Shown: piece after piece, positions 15,317 through 22,792 of the stretch
Layout: the number at the start of each line of letters is the position of its first letter
Position numbering within the stretch: position 1 is the first letter of the stretch
Source: CAYYIS01 sp964470965
GTDB lineage: Bacteria; JAAXHH01; JABIQT01
Reading direction: 5' to 3'
DNA: 22,792 nt
NCBI GenBank assembly: GCA_964470965.1
Contig: CAYYIS010000069.1
Coordinates: forward strand, 1-22,792
The notes under the pieces: generated by a model
Told to the model about the DNA's origin: nothing
What the model saw: only the letters and a program-made list of their open reading frames with translations
Database searches by the model: none
Translations under genes and position numbers: made by a program

Positions 15317-16723
15317 ATGACAACTCCAACAATCCAACAGCAAGCCGCCCATTCTATCGCAAGGCACAACATGCTGGCAACCGGAGACCACGTCGTCGTG
15401 GCAGTTTCCGGGGGGGCGGATTCGGTGGCGCTGCTTCATGTGCTTAAAGAGCTGCATGACCAGCTGTCATTTACGCTGACCGTGGCGCACCTGAACCATA
15501 AACTTCGGGGGGAACCTTCCGAAAAGGATGCTGCATTTGTAACTGAATATGCCTCCTCCCTGGGTCTGCCGTGTGTTGTAGAATCTGAGGATGTGGAGCG
15601 TTTCTGTGAGGAACAGGGGGTATCGATCGAGACCGGCGCCCGTGAGTTGCGGTATGCGTTTCTGGAGCGCGTTGCATCATGCGTTTCTGCACAGAAGATC
15701 GCCACCGGTCATACTGCGGATGACCAGGCGGAGACCATCCTGATGCGGCTGCTCAGAGGGAGCGGGGCCGGTGCACTGGCCGGCATCCGACCGGTGCGGG
15801 ACGGCAAGGTCATCCGTCCTCTGCTGGATACGTCCCGACAGGAAGTCGTGGCATATCTGAACGCTCAAGGCCTTGCGTACTGCACAGACGAAACGAATGC
15901 TGACACGCGTCATCTGAGAAACCATGTCCGCCGGTCGTTGCTCCCGGCTCTCCGACAGGATTATAACCCGGAAATTGTAAAGGTGCTTTGCCGTGTCGGG
16001 GAAGTGCTGCGTACGGAATCCACATACATGGATCATGAAACCGAGAGGGCATTCAACGCGTGTGTGACCGTAGTCGATAACGGGCAGGTCAAGATGGATA
16101 TCCGGACCGGAAAATCGTTGCCCGTAGCTCTTCAGCGGCGTCTCGTCCGGCATATGGTCCATGCCGCCGGTGGGCAAATGCAAGAGTTGACCTTCGACCA
16201 CATCGAGCGATTTTGTGAATTTGTGAAGGAGGAAAAAACCGGTCGCCTGCTCAACCTTCCAGGTGGGCTGATTGTTGAACGTCGTCGCGAACAGATCATA
16301 GTACGCCGTGGGATGCCGGAACCGTTCGATATGGCCATCAATGTACCCGGTGTTACGGATATACCCGTTGCCGGCTGCCATATCGATGTTCGTATTCTGT
16401 CACTTGAAGATAGGCCTGATGCAACGGATGACGACTGCGCACTGTTCGACGCGGATCTGATCCAGTTACCGATTCACGTTCGTTCGCGCCGTTCGGGAGA
16501 CCGCATCGCCCCCAACGGTATGGCCGGTACCAAGGCGCTTAAAGCCGTATTCAACGAACGGAGCATCCCCAGAGTGGACCGGGATCGTGTGGCGGTGATC
16601 GCAAGTGCAAACGATATTCTCTGGGTTGTCGGGCACCGTCGCAGCCGAATCGGCCGGGTCACTCCCAGGACAAAACGAGTCCTTATGATAACCTGCATGC
16701 AGGAAGCCACGAATCATCTGTAA
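15317..16723 (+). CDS. tilS: tRNA(Ile)-lysidine synthase TilS
   Basis: A 468-residue cytoplasmic enzyme that uses ATP and lysine to convert C34 of the CAU anticodon of tRNA-Ile2 to lysidine, so that AUA is read as isoleucine. The PP-loop ATP motif SGGADS is at residues 31-36, and other N-terminal marks are HLNHKLRG (59-66), ARELRY and GHTADDQAETILMRLLRGSG. The region after about residue 220 includes the substrate-binding part, and the last 80 residues (RSRRSGDRIAPNGM..GTKALKAVF..RRSRIGRV) fit the C-terminal TilS domain. Length is normal. The start is the first ATG, preceded by a weak AGG. The hpt gene follows 21 nt downstream and ftsH after that, an order found in many bacteria. Confidence 0.95.
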   Translation: MTTPTIQQQAAHSIARHNMLATGDHVVVAVSGGADSVALLHVLKELHDQLSFTLTVAHLNHKLRGEPSEKDAAFVTEYASSLGLPCVVESEDVERFCEEQGVSIETGARELRYAFLERVASCVSAQKIATGHTADDQAETILMRLLRGSGAGALAGIRPVRDGKVIRPLLDTSRQEVVAYLNAQGLAYCTDETNADTRHLRNHVRRSLLPALRQDYNPEIVKVLCRVGEVLRTESTYMDHETERAFNACVTVVDNGQVKMDIRTGKSLPVALQRRLVRHMVHAAGGQMQELTFDHIERFCEFVKEEKTGRLLNLPGGLIVERRREQIIVRRGMPEPFDMAINVPGVTDIPVAGCHIDVRILSLEDRPDATDDDCALFDADLIQLPIHVRSRRSGDRIAPNGMAGTKALKAVFNERSIPRVDRDRVAVIASANDILWVVGHRRSRIGRVTPRTKRVLMITCMQEATNHL

Positions 16724-16744
16724 AAGATAGGAATCTTCACGGAT

Positions 16745-17251
16745 ATGGAGATTTTGATCTCAGCCGATCAGATTGCTGAAAAAGTAAAGGACCTCGGGGA
16801 CCGGATCTCACGGGACTACGAAAATACAGCACCGGTTTTGGTCTGCTTATTGAAGGGCAGTTTCATCTTCACGGGGGATCTAATGCGTGCCATTCCGGCG
16901 TCCCACACGGTCGAATTTCTGAAGGCCTCCAGCTACGGCGCCGCCGCAGTTTCATCCGGCGAGGTGACCACCCAGCAGTTCGGACTCGATGTCGCCGGGA
17001 AGGACGTTCTGGTGATAGAGGATATCGTTGACACGGGATTGACATTACAGTATATTATGACGTTCTTGGCGCAGCAGGAACCTGCGTCACTCCGGATTTG
17101 CGCGTTGCTTAACAAACCGGCCGCTCGAAAGGTCGATATTCCCATTGATTACTGTGGCTTTACGGTTCCGGACGTGTTCGTCGTGGGATACGGGCTTGAT
17201 CTGGACGAACGGTACCGCCACCTACCCTATATTGGAATCGCTCCCGGGTAG
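16745..17251 (+). CDS. hpt: Hypoxanthine phosphoribosyltransferase
   Basis: A 168-residue purine salvage enzyme that joins hypoxanthine or guanine to PRPP, giving IMP or GMP. The PRPP-binding motif is VLVIEDIVDTGLT (88-100) with the Glu92-Asp93 pair. LLKGSFIFTGDL (36-46) holds the pyrophosphate loop, and the purine-binding end is VPDVFVVGYGLDLDERYRHLP (141-161). Length is slightly short but within the family range. AGGA lies 12 nt before the ATG, a longish spacing. It sits between tilS and ftsH with 21- and 46-nt gaps, consistent with one transcript. Confidence 0.94.
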   Translation: MEILISADQIAEKVKDLGDRISRDYENTAPVLVCLLKGSFIFTGDLMRAIPASHTVEFLKASSYGAAAVSSGEVTTQQFGLDVAGKDVLVIEDIVDTGLTLQYIMTFLAQQEPASLRICALLNKPAARKVDIPIDYCGFTVPDVFVVGYGLDLDERYRHLPYIGIAPG

Positions 17252-17297
17252 GCGGTGTTTTCCAGGGTGATTTTGAACGGTCCTTAAGAGGAAGAGT

Positions 17298-19361
17298 ATG
17301 TCAGACGACAGAAACCAGTCACCGGATCAGGATCAGTGGAACGACTCCGGAGAGGACAAGAAGAATATACAAAGGCGTAAAGCCAAAACGCTGGTGATGT
17401 GGGTGATCCTTATCATGCTTTCGATGGTGTTCGTGCAGATCTTCAGCCGCACCAGAAGTGAGGAGGCCCAGATCAGCTTTTCGGATTTCCGGGGACACTT
17501 GGCGAACGACAATATCCTGGCGGTCACCATTTCTGAGAAAACGATCGTTGGTGAATTTAAATCCGGTGTACCGATACGTGTTGGTACGGGGCCGGAGATC
17601 ATCGAAACGCAGTTTAAAGTCAATATCCCGTTTGAGGATCCGGATCTTGTTCATGATCTGGAAGAGAAAGGCGTGGAGATCTCTGCCCGCCCGAAATCTA
17701 CCCACTGGCTCAGCTATCTGCTGACGTTGTTTCCCTACATCTTCATCATCGTATTTATCCTTTTCATTTTCCGTCAGATGCAGGGCGGACAGAAAGGCAT
17801 GTTTTCATTCGGCAAGAGTAAGGCCAAGATGGCCGGAGGGGATCGTCCCAAAGTCACGTTCAAAGATGTGGCCGGTGTGACCGAGGCCAAGGTAGATCTT
17901 CAGGAGATCGTAGAATTCCTGAAAGAGCCCGAAAAATTTAAGAAATTCGGTGCGCGTTTGCCTAAGGGCGCGTTGCTGCTCGGTCCTCCGGGGACCGGTA
18001 AGACATTACTGGCGAGGGCCGTTGCCGGAGAAGCCGAAGTACCTTTCTTCACTATGAGCGGCTCGGATTTCGTCGAGATGTTTGTGGGCATTGGAGCATC
18101 ACGTGTGCGTGATCTGTTCGAACAGGGTAAGAAGAATGCGCCGTGCATCATCTTTATAGATGAAATGGACGCGGTGGGCCGGCACCGAGGAGCCGGCCTC
18201 GGCGGCGGACACGACGAGCGGGAGCAGACACTCAACCAGTTACTCGTGGAAATGGACGGCTTCGATGCCAACGACGGCGTTATCCTGATTGCCGCCACCA
18301 ACCGGCCGGACGTTCTGGATCCGGCTCTATTGCGGCCCGGACGATTCGATCGGCATATCGTAGTGGATCGGCCTGATGTACGGGGGCGGGAAGATATCCT
18401 GAAGATCAAATCCAGCAACAAACCGATGGCGGAATCGGTCAGTCTGAGGACCCTGGCTAGGCTGACTCCGGGGATGTCCGGCGCGGATCTGGAAAACGTA
18501 GTAAATGAGGCGGCCCTGCTGGCGGCGCGGGAGGATCACTCTATGATTACCATGGAGGACCTTGAACGGGCTAAAGACAAAATCGTGATGGGCGCCGAAC
18601 GTAAGATCGTCATTTCCGATGAGGAGAAAAAAATCATCGCCTATCACGAAGCCGGCCACACCATGATCCAGGAATTAATACCGGAAATAGACAACACCCA
18701 TATGGTAACTATCATTTCCCGTGGCCGGGCTCTTGGAGTGACGTATTCGTTGCCGGCGGAAGATTTGTACCTGTACGCCCGGAAGCGTTGTCTGGGCGAT
18801 ATTACCGGCCTTCTGGGCGGCCAGGCCGCTGAAAAAATCGTGTTTGATGAGCTTACCTCCGGCGCCAGCAACGATATCGAGCGGGCCACAGATTTGGCAC
18901 GCCGTATGGTGTGCGACTGGGGAATGAGCGAACTTGGGCCGATCTCCCTAGGCGGTAAGGATGAAGAGGTCTTTCTCGGACGCGAAATCGTGCAGAGCCG
19001 TAATCACAGCGATCAGACCGCCCTCAAAATTGATCAGGAAGTGAGAGGCATCATCGACTCCTGCCGGAACCGTGCGGAAACGCTGCTCCAACAAAACATC
19101 GATATCCTGCATGCTATGTCGAATGCGCTTCTGGAATTCGAGACTCTGGACCGTAATCAGTTGGATAGGTTGTTCAGGGGCGAAAAGCTGGAACCGGAAG
19201 AAATGCCGGAACCTGTCTCCTCCGATGAAGAGAAACGGGAGACCGCTCCGGAGGAAGCGTTGGACGGCAAAGAAGATGGGCCATCCGCGGTGAAAAAGGA
19301 AGTCGCCATCCAGGCTTCGGACGATACATTAGAGGCAGAGAGCTCCCGCTCTGAATCTTAA
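17298..19361 (+). CDS. ftsH: ATP-dependent zinc metalloprotease FtsH
   Basis: A 687-residue membrane-anchored AAA+ protease that degrades misfolded and regulatory proteins. Two transmembrane helices (about 31-49 and 137-160) enclose a small periplasmic domain. The AAA module has Walker A GPPGTGKT (229-236), Walker B IIFIDEMDAVG with Asp288-Glu289, and the second region of homology ending in RPGRFDRHI. The zinc site is HEAGH (450-454), with a third ligand likely Asp526 in ASNDIERATDL. The tail after about residue 630 is acidic, low in complexity and variable, as is common in FtsH. GAGGAAG precedes the ATG. Its TAA (19359-19361) overlaps the stop of the convergent Asp-box gene. Confidence 0.97.
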   Translation: MSDDRNQSPDQDQWNDSGEDKKNIQRRKAKTLVMWVILIMLSMVFVQIFSRTRSEEAQISFSDFRGHLANDNILAVTISEKTIVGEFKSGVPIRVGTGPEIIETQFKVNIPFEDPDLVHDLEEKGVEISARPKSTHWLSYLLTLFPYIFIIVFILFIFRQMQGGQKGMFSFGKSKAKMAGGDRPKVTFKDVAGVTEAKVDLQEIVEFLKEPEKFKKFGARLPKGALLLGPPGTGKTLLARAVAGEAEVPFFTMSGSDFVEMFVGIGASRVRDLFEQGKKNAPCIIFIDEMDAVGRHRGAGLGGGHDEREQTLNQLLVEMDGFDANDGVILIAATNRPDVLDPALLRPGRFDRHIVVDRPDVRGREDILKIKSSNKPMAESVSLRTLARLTPGMSGADLENVVNEAALLAAREDHSMITMEDLERAKDKIVMGAERKIVISDEEKKIIAYHEAGHTMIQELIPEIDNTHMVTIISRGRALGVTYSLPAEDLYLYARKRCLGDITGLLGGQAAEKIVFDELTSGASNDIERATDLARRMVCDWGMSELGPISLGGKDEEVFLGREIVQSRNHSDQTALKIDQEVRGIIDSCRNRAETLLQQNIDILHAMSNALLEFETLDRNQLDRLFRGEKLEPEEMPEPVSSDEEKRETAPEEALDGKEDGPSAVKKEVAIQASDDTLEAESSRSES

Positions 19362-20458
19362 ACCGACTCTCCTATTTTCGTTAAATGTCCCACCAAGGGC
19401 TGGGAACCGTCTGGCTGTGCCTGTTGCCACACGGCCAGGATACCTGTATCCGTGGTCAGTGTCGCCGTATAGCGACTACAACCAGTGCCGTGCGGAGAGA
19501 TGAACATCGGTGTGGTAACGGACAGGCGCTGGAGCGTAGGAAAGGCGTCATCCCACCCGAAGAAGGCGCCCCCAATTTCCTCACAGGAAAACCCTCTCGG
19601 ACGAGGGTATGCCTTGACATTTTCCTCATGGTCACGCAGACACTCCGCACCATCATAAAAATACACCGAACAGGGCGGCAGATCCGCGAAGATTCCAACC
19701 CGCGGTATCTGGAGACGATCGGTAATCCGCGTGGCCGCGACGTCCCAGCAGGCGCCCCGGGTGACTACCTCCCAGGAATGAACCTGAAATGACTTTTGAG
19801 TGGCGGGACGTAGCGCGAGTCCGGTGTTTCCAGCGGACCAGGAGAATGGGTGGGAGCAAAAAGCTAGTGCCGTCTGTCCGTCCGGCGTGTCGAACACAAC
19901 CGGGTCCTTAACATGAAGATATTCGGGATGATCCAGGGCGGAGAGGACGGGCGCCAGAGTCGAAGGATCCAAGTCGTCCGGCGAGGGACCGGTCATCCGG
20001 TCTATGGTCCAGACACCGGTGCCGGGTTTCTGGTAGGGATGAAGCGGATCTGGGTAAGAAATATCTTTTTCTGAGGAAATAAACAACTCCCAGGTTCCGT
20101 CTGCCTGCCGGTTCAACGCGGTCCCTTCGTACGAGACAACTCTGTGGTCGTATGATAGCGCTTCCTTATTCCAATGCCGTACCTTGTGAAATGATTTACC
20201 ATCGTCATCTGACCGAAAAATGGCACACTCCAGTCCGCGCTGACCTTGTTCCAGGCCGGTGCGTGAGTCGCCCACGTTGCGGTACCGCCCGCTCAGCCAG
20301 ATTACGCCTTCCTTATCTTGTACCAGACTCCCACCCCCGAACCAGAAGCCAGGCTCAGATTGGTAAGGCACTACGATTACTTTGGCCTTTTCCTGATCGA
20401 TCAGTGAATTGAGGAAACGATCGAGATGTTTTCTTATGGCCTGGTCAATTTTTGACAT
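19358..20458 (-). CDS. Asp-box (BNR, sialidase-like) propeller protein
   Basis: A 366-residue protein without a signal peptide. One clear Asp-box, S-x-D-x-G-x-S-F, is at residues 83-90 (SDDDGKSF), directly after a strand (LECAIFR). An early GGGSLVQDKEGVIWLSGRYR and repeated strand-turn patterns such as VKDPVVFDTPDGQTALAF fit a beta-propeller of the sialidase or GH43/GH32-like kind. The residues needed to name a glycosidase could not be assigned, and only one box is certain, so enzyme activity is open. It starts 22 nt after the FG-GAP gene, so they are probably co-transcribed. Its TAA shares the sequence TTAA with the ftsH stop on the other strand. Confidence 0.7.
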   Translation of the reverse strand: MSKIDQAIRKHLDRFLNSLIDQEKAKVIVVPYQSEPGFWFGGGSLVQDKEGVIWLSGRYRNVGDSRTGLEQGQRGLECAIFRSDDDGKSFHKVRHWNKEALSYDHRVVSYEGTALNRQADGTWELFISSEKDISYPDPLHPYQKPGTGVWTIDRMTGPSPDDLDPSTLAPVLSALDHPEYLHVKDPVVFDTPDGQTALAFCSHPFSWSAGNTGLALRPATQKSFQVHSWEVVTRGACWDVAATRITDRLQIPRVGIFADLPPCSVYFYDGAECLRDHEENVKAYPRPRGFSCEEIGGAFFGWDDAFPTLQRLSVTTPMFISPHGTGCSRYTATLTTDTGILAVWQQAQPDGSQPLVGHLTKIGESV

Positions 20459-20480
20459 TTCTATAATTCCGTGATTGTGA

Positions 20481-22792
20481 TTATGTGGAATGTTTAAGCA
20501 GAACGATTCGACCCGGCGCCGGGCAGGCGATTTCTCCTACGCCGTCTCCGTCGAAATCTGCGATAATGGCCCAGCCGAGAGAAACCGGTGATTCCCAGCG
20601 AATTTCTCCCATGCCGTCGTCGTTTGTGCCAATGCAGTAGCGTCCGATGAGGAACTCCCCTTTTCCGTCACCATCTACGTCCGCGGTTATAACGGGCCCG
20701 ACCGGGTTATCGGGAAGTTCGATCTGCCATTTTATGGCGCCGGTCCACAGATTTCGGCAGACGAAAGTACGGTGATTCTTAAGCACGTAACCAGCTTCGA
20801 GGATGCCATCGCCGTCCGCATCGACCAGGGCGACTTTGTACGGAACATCGTAGCCGGGGTCGTCTCGCCACAACCCCTCTTCGGGGTCCGGCTTCATCAG
20901 GCCGAAACTGCCGTAGCCGCCGAGCGGTACGAACCAGTGGGGCAGCTCATCCTCCGGGGTTCGGTAGACCGGGACGTAGCTGTTGTACAGATCGCCGGCA
21001 TATAGCGCCCCTTTTTCGCCCATATTTTTCGTGTGGTTGAGATATACGAAGCCACCGTTGTTTCCCCGGAGGACAGCCATGTAGCTTAGCATGTCCATCA
21101 TAATTTCTTCCAGCCCGTCGCCATCGAAATCATAGGCGGTCGGAATACCGTGGGGAAGGTAGGGGCGAACTTTGTCGTCCATCCGGTGTTGGGTCTTGTG
21201 CCACAGGACCTCTCCGGTTGCGCCGTCCAGAAGAAAAGTCCCTTCTATATTGCGAAGTTGATTGTTTACCGACACGGCCACGCCAGCCCTTGATCCCGGT
21301 AGAAACATTCCGGCATTCCAGGCGATGGCTTGTCCGCCCTGTGCGGTGGAGACCCCGAGCGTCGTATTCCAGAGCAACGTACCATCCGCCTGCCAGGCGC
21401 ACACGCAGATTTCTCCGGCATCTGTGCTGCCGGGTGCAACCAAGCAGTAACCGCCGGTCCCTTTCAGGTCGAACAGCAGCGGACTCCCGTTCCGCGATCG
21501 GTCGCCCAGGAATTCGTGGTTGGCAAACTCCTCCGGCGCCCCTGAATTATCCAGCGAAAAGAGCCGAACCCTATTGCCGGCAGTTGCCGCTGCAAGCTCC
21601 GCCCGCCCGTCACCGTTAAGATCCGCGGCGCTGAGCGTCGGCGGCCCACCTCCGGCCAGAGGGATTTGCCAGAGACGGTCACCCTCCCAGGTCAGCGCGT
21701 TCAACATACCACGGATGTCCTGAGTAAGAAGAATGAGACCGTTCTGCGAAGGCAGGCATGTGTTTATCGGTTCTTCCAGAAGCTGGGGAATTCCGTTTCG
21801 ACTTACCTCCCGGAGTCCATCATCTTCTATCGCATGGCGGACTAACATGGCTGTGCCGTCAGGATCCTGCTGGTGCAGCAGCAAGTCTCCCTCCACAATA
21901 GGCGTGCCGTGTAGTCTTGAATTTCCGACTGTATTTAGCGGAATCGGGTTGCAGTCGGTATCGAATCGATAAACGGTCAGATCGCCCTGCACCGGGGTGG
22001 TGCGGTCGGGGGCAGGGAGGACCAGCAAAGTACCATTCGGTCCCGTTCCGACACACCACGCATCCTGCAGTTCGGCCCTGACAACTCCGGTAGCTCCACT
22101 TCGGACACGCACGAACGAACGATAGTCTAGCTCAGGATCTCGAACATTGTACACGACTTCGGTTTCTCCGTCACCGTCCACATCCGCTATGGTTATATGC
22201 TCCAGGGCCACGCCGGGGACGATGTACAGTTCCCCGTAGTAGTGTGACCAGGCCAGCTCGTTCTCGCCTTCACGGTGCAACCGGATGGCATGGACATGTT
22301 CCTGTACATTTTCCGACACGACACAGATCAAAGGGTGTCCGTTCGACGTACATCCGATCGCCCAGGGACCATAGTTGCGCAAGCGCTGCCCTTCGATCTG
22401 ATATACCAGACTACTCGCAATGTCTCCAGTGCGGGCATGAAAACTCCGGCATCGATGGTGACGCACATTCCAGATGAGCGGCTCGTCCGGTTCCGTAAGA
22501 TCCAACTTTATATCGCAGCCATGGTCATACCGCTCGGGCCATTCCTCAGGCAATACTACGGAACGTCGCCAGATGGTTTCCGGCTCTTCTTCTTCTGGAA
22601 AATGAAAAAGGCATCCCTGGTCACCATACGCCAGAAACACAGCGGCTTCGAGTCCCTTGCGTTCAGTGAGGATGTTTCCGACGGCCACACGCACCTTTAC
22701 ATAAGGCGGATCGAAGCCGTGTCTCCATAGGGTTTGGCCGGTAGCGGCATCCATAAGAATCAGGCTCGGTCCATCGCTAATCAGGAGACAAT
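20481..22792 (-). CDS. FG-GAP / PQQ-like beta-propeller protein, 5' end outside window
   Basis: At least 770 residues are visible. The frame stays open to the window edge: before the Met at 22754 it reads LLISDGPSLIL, a typical propeller strand, so that Met is internal. At least six calcium-binding DxDGDG-type motifs are present (DVDGDGETE, DLNGDGRAE, DFDGDGLEE, DADGDGILE, DVDGDGKGE, DFDGDGVGE), as in FG-GAP/VCBS repeats and some rhamnogalacturonan lyases. They are mixed with PQQ-like strands such as DAATGQTLW and DGATGEVLWHK. The C-terminus is a last blade ending in RIVLLKHST. Such proteins are usually exported and bind or cleave polysaccharide, but the signal peptide region is not available. 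The Asp-box gene follows 22 nt downstream. Confidence 0.75.
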   Translation of the reverse strand, partial: CLLISDGPSLILMDAATGQTLWRHGFDPPYVKVRVAVGNILTERKGLEAAVFLAYGDQGCLFHFPEEEEPETIWRRSVVLPEEWPERYDHGCDIKLDLTEPDEPLIWNVRHHRCRSFHARTGDIASSLVYQIEGQRLRNYGPWAIGCTSNGHPLICVVSENVQEHVHAIRLHREGENELAWSHYYGELYIVPGVALEHITIADVDGDGETEVVYNVRDPELDYRSFVRVRSGATGVVRAELQDAWCVGTGPNGTLLVLPAPDRTTPVQGDLTVYRFDTDCNPIPLNTVGNSRLHGTPIVEGDLLLHQQDPDGTAMLVRHAIEDDGLREVSRNGIPQLLEEPINTCLPSQNGLILLTQDIRGMLNALTWEGDRLWQIPLAGGGPPTLSAADLNGDGRAELAAATAGNRVRLFSLDNSGAPEEFANHEFLGDRSRNGSPLLFDLKGTGGYCLVAPGSTDAGEICVCAWQADGTLLWNTTLGVSTAQGGQAIAWNAGMFLPGSRAGVAVSVNNQLRNIEGTFLLDGATGEVLWHKTQHRMDDKVRPYLPHGIPTAYDFDGDGLEEIMMDMLSYMAVLRGNNGGFVYLNHTKNMGEKGALYAGDLYNSYVPVYRTPEDELPHWFVPLGGYGSFGLMKPDPEEGLWRDDPGYDVPYKVALVDADGDGILEAGYVLKNHRTFVCRNLWTGAIKWQIELPDNPVGPVITADVDGDGKGEFLIGRYCIGTNDDGMGEIRWESPVSLGWAIIADFDGDGVGEIACPAPGRIVLLKHST

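Noticed and set aside
15677..16381. 234-codon minus-strand frame inside tilS
   Set aside because: Antisense to a complete TilS with all motifs.
22754..22754. Start of the FG-GAP protein at this ATG
   Set aside because: The frame continues to the window edge with propeller-like sequence, so the true start is outside.
1..22792. CRISPR array, insertion sequence, prophage or defence system
   Set aside because: No regularly spaced direct repeats, transposase, integrase or known defence genes were seen in either strand.

Overview
The window reads as a piece of a Gram-negative, heterotrophic bacterial chromosome with mid-range GC. It carries two secretion-signal proteins, a cysteine-type sulfatase of the heparan N-sulfatase kind, an FG-GAP/DxDGDG propeller protein, an Asp-box protein, sugar-acid type dehydrogenase and enolase-family remnants, and a housekeeping block tRNA-(CAU)/tilS/hpt/ftsH. 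This mix resembles glycan-degrading environmental lineages such as Latescibacterota, Poribacteria or Planctomycetes-like metagenomic genomes. That placement is an inference from gene content only; no phylogenetic marker was aligned.

Layout. 1-2642 (+): the tail of a beta-sandwich protein, a nitrilase-superfamily amidase and an SGSH-like sulfatase. 2773-9145 (+): an exported TPR/DUF3857/transglutaminase-like protein followed 34 nt later by an exported M14 carboxypeptidase-like protein. 9146-9414: convergent junction with a strong hairpin terminator. 9415-12225 (-): a GcvT-like (THF-dependent aminomethyltransferase family) gene followed 9 nt later by a PYROXD2/phytoene-desaturase-like flavoprotein. 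12562-14371 (-): a Gfo/Idh/MocA dehydrogenase followed by a stand-alone homologue of the C-terminal methyltransferase domain of the ovothiol enzyme OvoA. 14520-15033 (-): in what looks like non-coding DNA lie the remains of an enolase-superfamily (mandelate racemase/galactonate dehydratase type) gene, with an internal deletion, a frameshift and a stop codon. 15138-19361 (+): a clear sigma70-type promoter, a tRNA with anticodon CAU, a hairpin, then tilS, hpt and ftsH. 19358-22792 (-): a large FG-GAP/PQQ-like propeller protein that runs off the right edge, followed by an Asp-box protein whose stop codon overlaps that of ftsH.

How the genes fit together. The two ends look like saccharide foraging functions (sulfatase, amidase, Asp-box and FG-GAP proteins). 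The TPR/transglutaminase and M14 pair probably acts on peptides or protein in the envelope. The GcvT-like/flavoprotein pair is arranged like a split one-carbon demethylation system: an oxidase plus a folate-dependent C1 acceptor. The OvoA-type methyltransferase may start at a rare ATC codon behind a perfect AGGAGG. The tRNA-tilS-hpt-ftsH block is standard housekeeping. No CRISPR array, transposase, integrase or phage gene was seen. The most interesting items are the GcvT/flavoprotein pair, the orphan OvoA-type methyltransferase with its unusual start, the enolase gene corpse, and a 12-bp sequence shared in inverted orientation just upstream of two divergent start codons around the tRNA.
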